Shown here one piece after another: positions 7,913 through 15,808 of a DNA stretch of 64,000 bases. Position 1 is the stretch's first letter. Each line of letters opens with the position of its first letter. This DNA comes from Methanospirillum stamsii. GTDB taxonomy: Archaea; Halobacteriota; Methanomicrobia; Methanomicrobiales; Methanospirillaceae. Both the position numbers and the translations under genes were made by a program. The stretch is taken from assembly GCF_046244385.1 (NCBI RefSeq), contig NZ_CP176366.1:1550001-1614000 (forward strand), in the 5' to 3' direction. Under the pieces are notes generated by a model. It worked only from the letters and a program-made list of their open reading frames with translations. It searched no databases and was not told where the DNA came from.

Positions 7913-8953
7913 GTGAGTCCGGACGAATACCGGGTGAAGATTGATGAAGCAGCGAAGTTCCTGTTCACCTCTTCAAACGACACCCTGATTGAGTTTCTCT
8001 CCGCTATCTTCTCTCTCCCACTTAACAAGGAGACTCTCCGTGTAGTGCCGATCTCAACTGAGTATATCTCCCATAGTCCGGTTTATTCCCGTCACTACCC
8101 GGATATTGTACTTGAAGTTCGTGGATTATCTGATGAGCACCCGCTCTTTCATGTCGAGATCCAGACCGGATATGATTCGATGATGGATGTGAGAATGGTA
8201 AAATACGGGTATCTCATCGGCGCATCGCGTTCAGAGAACGGTTCCGATGATATCCGCGTCATTACCATCCCGCATCAGGTGGTCATCTACCTTGAGGAGC
8301 ATAGCCGGATAACTGATACCCTGCAGGTAAAGATAGTGCTCCCGGATGGTTCTGACCTTCTGTATTCTGTACCTGTTCTGAAACTCTATCAATATCCTGT
8401 AGAGGTACTCGGGAAGACGGATCTCTATCTCCTCCTGCCCCTGGTTCTGGTGAAGTATCGGAAGAGGTTCGAAAAGCTAATTACCAGAAAGAATACCGGA
8501 AGGGAAGAGTTTGACCAGATTGTTGGGGAGATAATTCGGGATATTGAGACCATCATATCCTTCTCCTCTGAGGCAGGGGAAGAAGGGAGGATGGATGAGG
8601 AGACAAAAGATATTATTCTCTCTACAACAATTGAGATGTATAGACAACTGCATCGAAAATACATCAATGACGAGCGTGTTCAGGGGAAGGTGGATTATTT
8701 GATTGAGAGTGTCAGGCAGAAGTGGCATACCATTGGGCTGGAAGAAGGTATTGAGAAAGGTATTGAGAAGGGTATAGAAAGAGGAAAGGTTGAAGGTATC
8801 AAGGTAGGAATTGAGAAAGGTATAGAAAAAGGGATCGAGCAAGGAGTAAAAACAGTTGCAAAGAACCTGCTGATGATCGGAATAGATGATGCAATGATCT
8901 TACAGGTGACCGGCCTGACACCTGAAGAACTGGAGAGAATTAAGGCTGAATAA
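7913..8953 (+). CDS. Rpn-family PD-(D/E)XK nuclease, copy C
   Basis: 346 residues, intact, GTG start. The nuclease core is nearly identical to copy A (Y-P-D-I-V-L-E-V and F-H-V-E-I-Q). The segment around residues 183-192 reads K-L-I-T-R-K-N-T-G, shared in style with copy D, whereas A and B have L-L-V-N-R-K-H-T-G. That groups the copies A+B and C+D. The C-terminal repeat is rearranged: two G-I-E-K units, G-I-E-R, then G-K-V-E-G-I-K-V, then two more G-I-E-K units. The possible internal start is TTG (8699) instead of ATG. Confidence 0.85.
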   Translation: MSPDEYRVKIDEAAKFLFTSSNDTLIEFLSAIFSLPLNKETLRVVPISTEYISHSPVYSRHYPDIVLEVRGLSDEHPLFHVEIQTGYDSMMDVRMVKYGYLIGASRSENGSDDIRVITIPHQVVIYLEEHSRITDTLQVKIVLPDGSDLLYSVPVLKLYQYPVEVLGKTDLYLLLPLVLVKYRKRFEKLITRKNTGREEFDQIVGEIIRDIETIISFSSEAGEEGRMDEETKDIILSTTIEMYRQLHRKYINDERVQGKVDYLIESVRQKWHTIGLEEGIEKGIEKGIERGKVEGIKVGIEKGIEKGIEQGVKTVAKNLLMIGIDDAMILQVTGLTPEELERIKAE

Positions 8954-9029
8954 TCCCTTACTTCCTTTTCGTCTTTTCTTTTCTCCTTCCTGTTCTCCCA
9001 GGACCTTTTCGGGCATATTTTTTCATACA

Positions 9030-9375
9030 AAACCCACATGAGGCGAAGCCTCAGGCCTGACGAATGAAAATCTTCAATTTGGGCTTCATTCATGATTCCA
9101 TAAAGATTTTCAGACAAAATGCTTTGGTGAAAAAACCGTTGGTTGATGGCTTTCTCCAAATCGGTATGTCCAGGCGACGCCCCTTTGGTGAGGGCTCCAT
9201 ATTGAAAGAACAATGGTGTAGATCTGATAGAAAAATTTTTAGGATAAGAGATTACTGCCTTCCTTATTTGTCATCATTATCTCTAACTGGTAGTATTACC
9301 AATATATATGTAGTTATGCGACTTGCATTCATACCTGCCCGGGGCGGGAGCGAACGGATTCCGCGAATAATATGA
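9030..9375 (+). repeat. Inverted-repeat tail next to rpn copy C
   Basis: This stretch is repeated in inverse orientation at about 33900-34260, behind rpn copy D. Shared landmarks in order are a 6-bp-stem hairpin TGAGGC-GAA-GCCTCA (9039-9053), a degenerate frame readable on the opposite strand (M-N-E-A-Q-I-E-D-F-H), 'ctctaactg' near 9280, and the first codons of pseF (9316 on). With the rpn gene and pseG relic it forms one arm of a long inverted repeat. Confidence 0.7.
9316..9375 (+). pseudogene. pseF 5' fragment (left copy)
   Basis: Nineteen codons beginning M-R-L-A-F-I-P-A-R-G-G-S-E-R-I-P-R. This is the nucleotide-binding N-terminus of CMP-sugar cytidylyltransferases (PseF/NeuA: I-P-A-R-G-G-S-K-R-I). 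It stops at 9373-9375 and its stop overlaps the ATG of the next gene (ATGA), so it may act as a short coupled leader for that gene. The rest of the enzyme is absent here; a longer 5' piece lies at 33578-33964 on the other strand. Confidence 0.75.
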
Positions 9376-11012
9376 TAAATCGAAAAATTCGAATAATTTT
9401 GCAAGCGAGGACATCTTCAAAAAGGCTCCCTGCAAAAGTATTACTTCCAATTGGTGGTATTCCACTTGCAATTTTATGTGCAAAACGACTTAGTTCTCAT
9501 GGACATGAATTAATATTAGCAACATCAGATTCGCCTTCTGATGATTATCTTTCCAAATTGGCTATAGATTCGGGAATAAAAATATTCAGAAATGAATTAG
9601 ATGATGTTTTAACGAGATATATCAACTGCTCCCAAGATATGGCTGACGAGGATCTAATAATTCGTGTCACTGCTGATAATCCTCTTCCAGATGGTGATTT
9701 CATAGAAAAAATTCTGACATATTTTTATACCCTAGATCAGGATTACCTTGGAACCTCCTCACCTGATGATGGTCTGCCCTATGGACTTAGTGCGGAAATT
9801 TTCTCTTTGAAAGCATTAAGAAGACATGGACTTGAATCAACGGATAATTTTTCACGTGAGCATGTAACTGTTAGTATGAGAAATGAATTAGGGATAAAAG
9901 GAATTATCCCTAGAAATTTATTTTTTTATAATGATTATTCACATCTTCGTGTTACAATCGATACACTTGAGGATTACTTATTCATTGCAGGCGTTTTTTC
10001 GAACATTCCATGTCCGGAAAAAATTTCTTGGAGATATTTAATAGAGAAGATATCTGGAAATAATCATAAGGAGAATAAAATCCAATTGAGAAATGATTTT
10101 ATCTCCCAAAAATGTGACCTCACATTAGGAACAGCTCAATTTGGAAATAAATATGGGATTACCAATCAATATGGGTGTCCTGACGATGTTGAGTTATGTA
10201 AAATTTTATCTATCGCACAAAATGCTGGAATTATTTATCTAGACACTGCAAGAGCATATGGTATAGCTGAAAGCAGATTAGGAAAATTACTAAAAAAACC
10301 AAGTTCATTCCGAATTATTACAAAAATTCAACCATTTATTGACATTTCGGAAAAACCTTCAACAAATGAGATAAATAATTTTATCGATAGTAGTGTTTTT
10401 CGTTCTTGTCTAGAATTAAAAAGGGATTATATCGATGTTGTTATGATCCACCGGTTTTCGGACTTAATTCAGTGGTATGATGTAATACTAAACCGCCTGA
10501 TATATCATATAGAAAACGGGGTTATCGGAAAAATTGGAGTGTCAGTTTATGATCCAGAAGAGGCAATATTCTGTCTAAAAGACAAAAGAATAAAGCATAT
10601 ACAAATTCCGTTCAATCTGTTAGATTATAGATGGTTTAATGCAGAATTTCTTGATAATGTAAAAATGCGAACTGATGTAGCCATCCATGCAAGAAGTGTT
10701 TTTTTACAAGGGTTAATCTTAAATCAATCATCATTCTGGCCATCCTGGTTGAAAAATTCTGAAATGATTGTCGATGAAATTAATAATTTCGTTAGTTATT
10801 ATAAAAGGAAGGGAAAAACAGATCTTTGCATATCTTATGTAAGATCATTTCCTTGGATTTCTTCTCTTGTTATTGGTGTGGATAACGCCAATCAACTTCA
10901 AGAAATTATTAAACATTTTTCAGAAAACCCATTAAGTGAAAATGAGAGAAATAGTATTCAAACAAAATTCCAAAATCTTCCCGAAAGGCTATTTAATCCA
11001 TCAAAATGGTAA
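9372..11012 (+). CDS. SpsF-like cytidylyltransferase fused to aldo/keto reductase
   Basis: 546 residues in two domains. Residues 1-225 are a SpsF/COG1861-type nucleotidyltransferase (I-I-L-Q-A-R-T-S-S-K-R-L-P-x-K at the start, later R-V-T-A-D-N-P). Residues 246-546 are an aldo/keto reductase starting L-G-T-A-Q-F-G. Its tetrad is visible: D and Y in L-D-T-A-R-A-Y-G, K in I-I-T-K-I, H in V-V-M-I-H-R-F. Likely role: making or activating an unusual deoxy sugar for the surface glycan. The DNA is visibly AT-rich compared with pseG/pseI, which suggests separate acquisition. The ATG overlaps the stop of the pseF relic and the next gene starts 16 bases later. Confidence 0.8.
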   Translation: MINRKIRIILQARTSSKRLPAKVLLPIGGIPLAILCAKRLSSHGHELILATSDSPSDDYLSKLAIDSGIKIFRNELDDVLTRYINCSQDMADEDLIIRVTADNPLPDGDFIEKILTYFYTLDQDYLGTSSPDDGLPYGLSAEIFSLKALRRHGLESTDNFSREHVTVSMRNELGIKGIIPRNLFFYNDYSHLRVTIDTLEDYLFIAGVFSNIPCPEKISWRYLIEKISGNNHKENKIQLRNDFISQKCDLTLGTAQFGNKYGITNQYGCPDDVELCKILSIAQNAGIIYLDTARAYGIAESRLGKLLKKPSSFRIITKIQPFIDISEKPSTNEINNFIDSSVFRSCLELKRDYIDVVMIHRFSDLIQWYDVILNRLIYHIENGVIGKIGVSVYDPEEAIFCLKDKRIKHIQIPFNLLDYRWFNAEFLDNVKMRTDVAIHARSVFLQGLILNQSSFWPSWLKNSEMIVDEINNFVSYYKRKGKTDLCISYVRSFPWISSLVIGVDNANQLQEIIKHFSENPLSENERNSIQTKFQNLPERLFNPSKW

Positions 11013-11028
11013 TATTTACTAGAGACAT

Positions 11029-11835
11029 ATGAATCAATCAGAATTTAACCTATCAAACAGGATTATTCTTTTAACGGGTGCCTCAGGTTATCTTGGCACG
11101 GCATTAACTATGGCATTGTGTGCAGCGGGGGCAGAAATTATTATGGTTGGCCGTAGTGAAGAAAGATTAATAGCATGTAAAAATCTCGTTTCTTCTGTTC
11201 AAAAAGAAAAATGCCATATTTTTTGTGGAGATATTGTTGACATAAATACAATTCAAGAACTTAAAAAATATATTCAAAAAAAATATGGCCGTATCCATGG
11301 AATTGTTAATAATGCATATTCAGGCAAAAGTGGGGAATTAAGCACGATAGTACCTGAAGATTTTTTTTTAGCATGTCAATATAATCTTCTCTCTCCCTTT
11401 TTTCTGGTAAAAGAATTAATTCCTCTATTAATCAGGGGTTATTCTGACACAGGAGTTTTTTCTTCTGTTGTGAACATCAGTTCAATGTATGGAACTGTAA
11501 GCCCTGATCCATCAATATATGGAAGTTCTGGTGAAAATAATCCTATTCATTATGGAGCTACAAAAGCAGGTTTAATCCAAATGACTCGATATCTTGCATG
11601 CCACTTAAGTCAACAAGGCATTCGTTTTAATTGCATATCTCCAGGACCTTTTCCTAATAGAAATAACAAATGTAATATCCCAAATTTTTATAAAAAACTT
11701 GCTGATAAAGTCCCGATGAATAGAGTGGGTGAGCCACATGAGGTATGTGGACCGGTGGTTTTTCTTCTCTCGAATGCATCATCATATGTCAATGGTGTAA
11801 ATCTACCTGTTGATGGTGGATGGACAGCATGGTGA
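11029..11835 (+). CDS. SDR-family sugar dehydrogenase/reductase
   Basis: 268 residues, classical short-chain dehydrogenase fold. The NAD(P) motif is T-G-A-S-G-Y-L-G near residue 16. The N-N-A motif follows at about 97, the catalytic Ser in N-I-S-S-M-Y-G, and Tyr/Lys in Y-G-A-T-K-A-G. The tail V-N-G-V-N-L-P-V-D-G-G-W is typical. It resembles PtmA-type enzymes of nonulosonic acid (legionaminic/pseudaminic) gene sets, where such SDRs work beside SpsF-like and PseI/NeuB-like proteins. The exact substrate cannot be read from sequence. It ends 5 bases before pseG, in the same operon. Confidence 0.82.
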   Translation: MNQSEFNLSNRIILLTGASGYLGTALTMALCAAGAEIIMVGRSEERLIACKNLVSSVQKEKCHIFCGDIVDINTIQELKKYIQKKYGRIHGIVNNAYSGKSGELSTIVPEDFFLACQYNLLSPFFLVKELIPLLIRGYSDTGVFSSVVNISSMYGTVSPDPSIYGSSGENNPIHYGATKAGLIQMTRYLACHLSQQGIRFNCISPGPFPNRNNKCNIPNFYKKLADKVPMNRVGEPHEVCGPVVFLLSNASSYVNGVNLPVDGGWTAW

Positions 11836-11840
11836 CTTAA

Positions 11841-13388
11841 ATGCTTATCACTATCCGCACCGATGCATCTGCCGCTATCGGCACCGGTCATGTCATGAGA
11901 TGCCTCACCCTTGCCGGAGTTTTGCGAGATAGAGGTGCATCAATCTCATTTATCTGCCGGGAACACGAAGGGCATCTCTGTAACCACATTGAGAGTCAGG
12001 GGTTTATTGTTCACCGTTTAAGGAAAGGTGCTGATCCTGTTTCTCCATCTCCAGCGTTTGATCCGTATCATACCCCTTGGCTTGGAGTATCGTGGGAAGA
12101 GGATGCCGAAGAGACTAACCGAATAATTTCTATGCTGGACAAAAAACCGGATTGGCTGATTGTTGATCATTATGCATTGGATGAAAGGTGGGAAAAGCAT
12201 CTCCGGCCCAATGTTTCCCGAATCTTTGTCATTGATGATCTTGCTGACCGGGTGCATGACTGCGATCTTCTTTTGGATCAAAACCTGGTTGAAGGAATGG
12301 AGACAAGGTACAATGATAAGGTCCCTTCTTCGTGTGGAAAGATGCTGGGACCAAAGTATACCCTGCTTCAGCCAATTTATGCAGAACTGCATGATCGTAT
12401 CCCCCCCCGTGAAGGACCAATCAGGAGAATTCTTATCTTTTTTGGCGGGGTAGACAAGAATAACCTGACTGGAATAGCCCTCTCTGCGGTTATGGAGTTG
12501 AACCATCCGGATATCAAGGTTGATGTGATCATATCAGAAAAATCACCTTTTTATAACGCTATCCGGGATCAGGCTACTGGCAGACCGGGGATAATATTAC
12601 ACAGTAACCTTCCTTCTCTTGCACCCCTTATTGCGAAAGCGGATCTTGCGATTGGAGCTTCCGGGACGACGAGTTGGGAACGACTGTGCCTGGGGCTTCC
12701 TGCAATGGTGGTAACGACTGCAGAAAACCAAAAAGCGATTGCTCATGGCCTGGAGCAACAGAACCTCATTACATGGTTAGGACATGCTGATACCATAACA
12801 GCAAAGATGATCTGTGAATCTGTGTTTGAACTGTTGACAAAAGAGGAAATTAGGGATTGGTCCTTACGGTGTTCCCAAATGGTTGATGGTCTCGGGGCGG
12901 TGAGGGTCTGTACTGCACTTATGATATCCCCGGATACGGTACTTCATGCTCGGCGTGCCACTCTTTCTGATGAAAAAATATTGTTATTATGGGCAAACGA
13001 CCTGCTAAACCGGAAGAATTCTTTCACATTGGATGAGATCTCTCCAGACAGACACCATCAATGGTTTTATGATAAACTCCGAGATGTAGAGAATGTTTTT
13101 CTCTATATTGTTGAGAGTGAGGATAAGGTTCCCATCGGACAGGTGAGATTTGAAAGAAAATGTGAAATATGGGAAATTCATTACTCTCTTGCCACCGAGT
13201 TCAGGAATCGGGGAGTTGGAAGGTCCCTCCTGAAGGCTGGTCTTTGCACGTTCCGAAAAGAACATGAAGGGGTAATTATTCTTGGAAGAGTAAAAGAAGA
13301 GAATACTCCCTCATGTAAAGTTTTTGAATCACTCAATTTCTCAGCCAAATCTGACGGGGGGGGGGTGGAGTATCAGCATCTGCTCTGA
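11841..13388 (+). CDS. pseG: PseG sugar-nucleotide hydrolase fused to PseH-like acetyltransferase
   Basis: 515 residues. The first 350 are PseG, a GT-B-like enzyme that releases UDP from UDP-2,4-diacetamido-2,4,6-trideoxy-L-altrose before condensation by PseI. Motifs: I-R-T-D-A-S, G-T-G-H-V-M-R-C (His of the active site), F-F-G-G-V-D, and G-A-S-G-T-T-S-W-E-R. Residues 365-515 are a GNAT domain with acetyl-CoA motif R-N-R-G-V-G-R-S-L-L, matching PseH, which acetylates the C4 amine. PseG and PseH are separate proteins in Campylobacter; fusion is seen in some organisms. The last codons run through ten G residues (13356-13365) that also lie inside the next gene. This intact gene is the parent type of the four pseG relics. 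Confidence 0.9.
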   Translation: MLITIRTDASAAIGTGHVMRCLTLAGVLRDRGASISFICREHEGHLCNHIESQGFIVHRLRKGADPVSPSPAFDPYHTPWLGVSWEEDAEETNRIISMLDKKPDWLIVDHYALDERWEKHLRPNVSRIFVIDDLADRVHDCDLLLDQNLVEGMETRYNDKVPSSCGKMLGPKYTLLQPIYAELHDRIPPREGPIRRILIFFGGVDKNNLTGIALSAVMELNHPDIKVDVIISEKSPFYNAIRDQATGRPGIILHSNLPSLAPLIAKADLAIGASGTTSWERLCLGLPAMVVTTAENQKAIAHGLEQQNLITWLGHADTITAKMICESVFELLTKEEIRDWSLRCSQMVDGLGAVRVCTALMISPDTVLHARRATLSDEKILLLWANDLLNRKNSFTLDEISPDRHHQWFYDKLRDVENVFLYIVESEDKVPIGQVRFERKCEIWEIHYSLATEFRNRGVGRSLLKAGLCTFRKEHEGVIILGRVKEENTPSCKVFESLNFSAKSDGGGVEYQHLL

Positions 13389-14028
13389 TGAAGGAAGCTG
13401 GATGAACGAGTATATCCCGGATTTAATCTTTGATTGGATAAATGATGGTCATGAAGTGAGATGGGCACATGATGCAGCAGAACTTCCCGCGGGAGACATG
13501 TGTTTTTTCTTGAGTTATGGGAAGATAGTGAATAACAAGCGATTGATGCAGCATCGAAACAATCTTGTTGTTCACGCTAGTGATTTACCGAGAGGAAGGG
13601 GTTGGTCACCTCTTACCTGGCAAATTCTTGAAGGAAAAGATAAAATTCCAGTAACGATATTTGAAGCAGGAGAATCAGTTGATAGTGGACCCATATACGA
13701 GAAAGTTTTTGTATCATTTTCAGGTAATGAATTGATTGAAGAACTGCGTTGTGGATTAGCGAATGCAATTGTTGATTTATGTAGGGATTTTGTCAGTAGA
13801 TATCCAGATAGTGCTAAACTTGGACTGAAACAAGAAGGTGAACCATCTTTTTATCCACACCGTGGTCCTGAGGATAGTAAGATTGACGTTCAGAAAAGCC
13901 TTTTATCACAATTCAATCTGTTAAGGACGGTAGATAATAATAAGTACCCGGCCTGGTTTGAGTTCAAAGGACGTAAATTTTTTCTTAAAATTACCGCTAA
14001 AAGCAATTTAGATAATGCAAAAGAATGA
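13324..14028 (+). CDS. Formyltransferase-like protein
   Basis: 234 residues related to methionyl-tRNA formyltransferase and sugar N-formyltransferases. It has an N-terminal Rossmann-like start (S-I-S-I-C-S-D, then N-D-G-H-E-V), L-S-Y-G-K-I-V, the active-site-like stretch V-V-H-A-S-D-L-P-R-G-R-G-W-S-P, and S-V-D-S-G-P-I-Y. A role in formylating an amino sugar of the glycan fits the neighbours. The only start that keeps the first beta strand is TTG at 13324, upstream of and in frame through the G tract. ATG 13402 would remove that strand. It overlaps pseG by 65 bases. With nine G residues instead of ten it would be fused in frame to PseG-PseH. Confidence 0.75.
   Translation: MNHSISQPNLTGGGWSISICSDEGSWMNEYIPDLIFDWINDGHEVRWAHDAAELPAGDMCFFLSYGKIVNNKRLMQHRNNLVVHASDLPRGRGWSPLTWQILEGKDKIPVTIFEAGESVDSGPIYEKVFVSFSGNELIEELRCGLANAIVDLCRDFVSRYPDSAKLGLKQEGEPSFYPHRGPEDSKIDVQKSLLSQFNLLRTVDNNKYPAWFEFKGRKFFLKITAKSNLDNAKE
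13356..13365 (+). repeat. Poly-G tract (10 G)
   Basis: Ten consecutive G residues inside the overlap of two reading frames: codons 506-509 of PseG-PseH and the N-terminal part of the formyltransferase. Homopolymers of this length are prone to slippage. Loss of one G joins the two frames; gain of one gives PseG a short new tail and breaks the second gene. Confidence 0.85.
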
Positions 14029-14031
14029 CTG

Positions 14032-15084
14032 GTGAAAATTATGCAAATCGGTAGATCCATCATCGGAAACAATCACCCTCCATTTATCATTGCCGAGATG
14101 TCCGGGAACCACAACCACTCCCTCGATCGGGCACTTGCCATTGTTGAAGCAGCTGCACAAGCCGGTGCCCACGCAATAAAACTCCAAACATACACCGCTG
14201 ACACGATGACACTGGATATCGCTGAGGGAGAATTCTTTATCAGCGATAGGAATAGCCTCTGGAACGGACAAAGCCTGTATAGTCTCTACAAGCAGGCACA
14301 TACCCCTTGGGAGTGGCATGCCCCTATCATGAAACAGGCAGAAGAACTCGGCCTTATCTGTTTCTCCACCCCATTTGATGAGACCGCTGTTGAGTTTCTT
14401 GAAACCCTGGATGTTCCAGCCTATAAGATAGCATCATTTGAGATTATTGATCTCCCACTCATACGCAGGGTAGCAGCAACCGGAAAACCAGTAATCATCT
14501 CAACCGGAATGGCAACCATCGCCGAGATCGATGAAGCGGTCCGGACAGCCAGGGATGCCGGGTGCAGGGATCTAATTCTCCTCAAATGCACCAGCACCTA
14601 TCCGGCAAGTCCGGAGAATAGTAATATATTGACAATTCCCCATATGAGGGAGTTATTCGGGTGTGAGGTGGGGCTTTCTGATCACACCTTAGGAATCGGG
14701 ACTGCGATTGCCGCCGTTGCTCATGGGGCGACAGTTATTGAGAAGCATTTCACTCTTTCCCGGGCAGATGGTGGGGTGGATAGTGCATTCTCCATGGAAC
14801 CGGATGAGTTCCGGATGTTGGTTGATGAGACGAAAAGGGCCTGGCAGTCACTTGGAAGAGTACAGTACGAGCCGGGAGAGGATGAAAAGAGGTCTTTGGT
14901 ATTCCGTCGGTCTCTTTATATAACTCAGGATATGAAAAACGGTGATAGTCTCACGAGAGAGAACCTGCGGAGTATCAGGCCGGGACTTGGACTCCCGCCG
15001 AAGTATTACGATATGCTACTTGAGAAACGCGTGAACAGGGATGTTAGGAAGGGGACAGCGGTTGAGTGGGGGATGGTTGGGTGA
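14032..15084 (+). CDS. pseI: Pseudaminic acid synthase (PseI/NeuB family)
   Basis: About 350 residues. It condenses the PseG product with phosphoenolpyruvate to give the nine-carbon nonulosonic acid. The NeuB-type TIM barrel shows P-F-I-I-A-E-M-S-G-N-H, I-K-L-Q-T-Y, F-S-T-P-F-D, K-I-A-S-F-E, I-S-T-G-M-A, and V-I-E-K-H-F-T-L. The last 60 residues form the SAF antifreeze-like domain (R-R-S-L-Y then N-L-R-S-I-R-P-G-L-G). GTG 14032, three bases after the previous stop, is used here; ATG 14041 is an alternative. The overall motif set favours PseI over sialic acid NeuB, in line with PseG next door. Confidence 0.9.
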   Translation: MKIMQIGRSIIGNNHPPFIIAEMSGNHNHSLDRALAIVEAAAQAGAHAIKLQTYTADTMTLDIAEGEFFISDRNSLWNGQSLYSLYKQAHTPWEWHAPIMKQAEELGLICFSTPFDETAVEFLETLDVPAYKIASFEIIDLPLIRRVAATGKPVIISTGMATIAEIDEAVRTARDAGCRDLILLKCTSTYPASPENSNILTIPHMRELFGCEVGLSDHTLGIGTAIAAVAHGATVIEKHFTLSRADGGVDSAFSMEPDEFRMLVDETKRAWQSLGRVQYEPGEDEKRSLVFRRSLYITQDMKNGDSLTRENLRSIRPGLGLPPKYYDMLLEKRVNRDVRKGTAVEWGMVG

Positions 15085-15116
15085 GGCCAAGAGTAATATT
15101 CTTTTAAATCCCCTCC

Positions 15117-15479
15117 TTAGCCGAGTTCATAAATTATAGCAAAAGCTATTGATTTGTCCTCACAATGGGAAATACTAATTTTTATTTTTAAATTTTTTAT
15201 GTTGGCCTGTTCATTCAAAATCTTTATAGATGGGGCATTGTTTTTTAAAGAAATTTCTATATCACTTATTCGGATATCTATTCCAAATTGACTTAATGCT
15301 TTAATCACTGCCTCTTTTCCTGCAAATCTAGCCGCAAAGTGCTGTTTAGGATCATATTGTGAAAAACAGTAAACAATTTCTTCATCCGAGAAATATTTTT
15401 TTAGAAATGATTCATTTAGGAGTATGTCTCCATCAAATCTGTTATTATCGATAATATCCGCACCAATTTCAATCTTCAT
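15117..15479 (-). CDS. acpS: Holo-ACP synthase (AcpS-like phosphopantetheinyl transferase)
   Basis: 120 residues, the usual AcpS length. Motifs: I-G-A-D-I-I-D near the start (Mg-binding Asp), F-A-A-R-F-A-G-K-E-A-V-I-K-A-L in the middle, and I-S-I-S-H-C. It transfers 4'-phosphopantetheine from CoA to the Ser of a carrier protein. Archaea have no standard fatty acid synthesis, so AcpS is unusual here. The acyl carrier protein gene is divergent, only 88 bases away, which makes it the obvious partner. The DNA is AT-rich like the following cassette, consistent with transfer from bacteria. Confidence 0.87.
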   Translation of the reverse strand: MKIEIGADIIDNNRFDGDILLNESFLKKYFSDEEIVYCFSQYDPKQHFAARFAGKEAVIKALSQFGIDIRISDIEISLKNNAPSIKILNEQANIKNLKIKISISHCEDKSIAFAIIYELG

Positions 15480-15567
15480 GGTAATACCATTTCTTTTGCA
15501 AATATAATGGTGGCATTGTTAAATAGAGAACAGTAGTATTATCTTAAAAAGATGAAATAATTTATTT
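15480..15567. promoter_or_regulatory. Divergent promoter region of acpS and the ACP operon
   Basis: An 88-base AT-rich gap between divergent genes must hold both promoters. Candidate TATA-like stretches are TTAAATAGA near 15518-15526 for the plus strand and a TATATTTG-like box near 15500-15508 on the minus strand. Neither is strong enough to name alone. Confidence 0.35.
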
Positions 15568-15807
15568 ATGAATCATGTTGAAGAACAAGTTAAAAAAATC
15601 GTTGAGGATATTTATAAAAAAAAGAATGGTGGCGCATTTCAAATTTCAAAATCTACTTCACTTCGAAATGACCTCGGTTTTGATTCGTTTGATTTAGCTG
15701 AATTGACAGTAAAAATCGAAGATTTATTTGGTATTGACATCTTTGAAAATAGAATTGTAGATACTTTCGAACAAATAATTAATGAATTAACCAATCTACG
15801 AGAGTAG
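15568..15807 (+). CDS. Acyl carrier protein
   Basis: 79 residues, acidic, four-helix ACP pattern. The phosphopantetheine site is L-G-F-D-S-F-D-L-A-E-L with Ser40, in F-D-S-F rather than the D-S-L of bacterial FAS carriers. That variant is common in specialised carriers of polysaccharide or secondary-metabolite clusters. It should be activated by the divergent acpS and loaded by the AMP-forming ligase that begins one base after its stop. A fatty-acid-synthase role is unlikely in an archaeon. Confidence 0.88.
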   Translation: MNHVEEQVKKIVEDIYKKKNGGAFQISKSTSLRNDLGFDSFDLAELTVKIEDLFGIDIFENRIVDTFEQIINELTNLRE

Positions 15808-15808
15808 A

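Noticed and set aside
12401..12408. Eight-C run in pseG as a second slippage site.
   Set aside because: It encodes I-P-P-R in frame, and the relics have five C at this place, but there is no alternative frame that would make a sensible product. Shorter than the G tract and not in an overlap.
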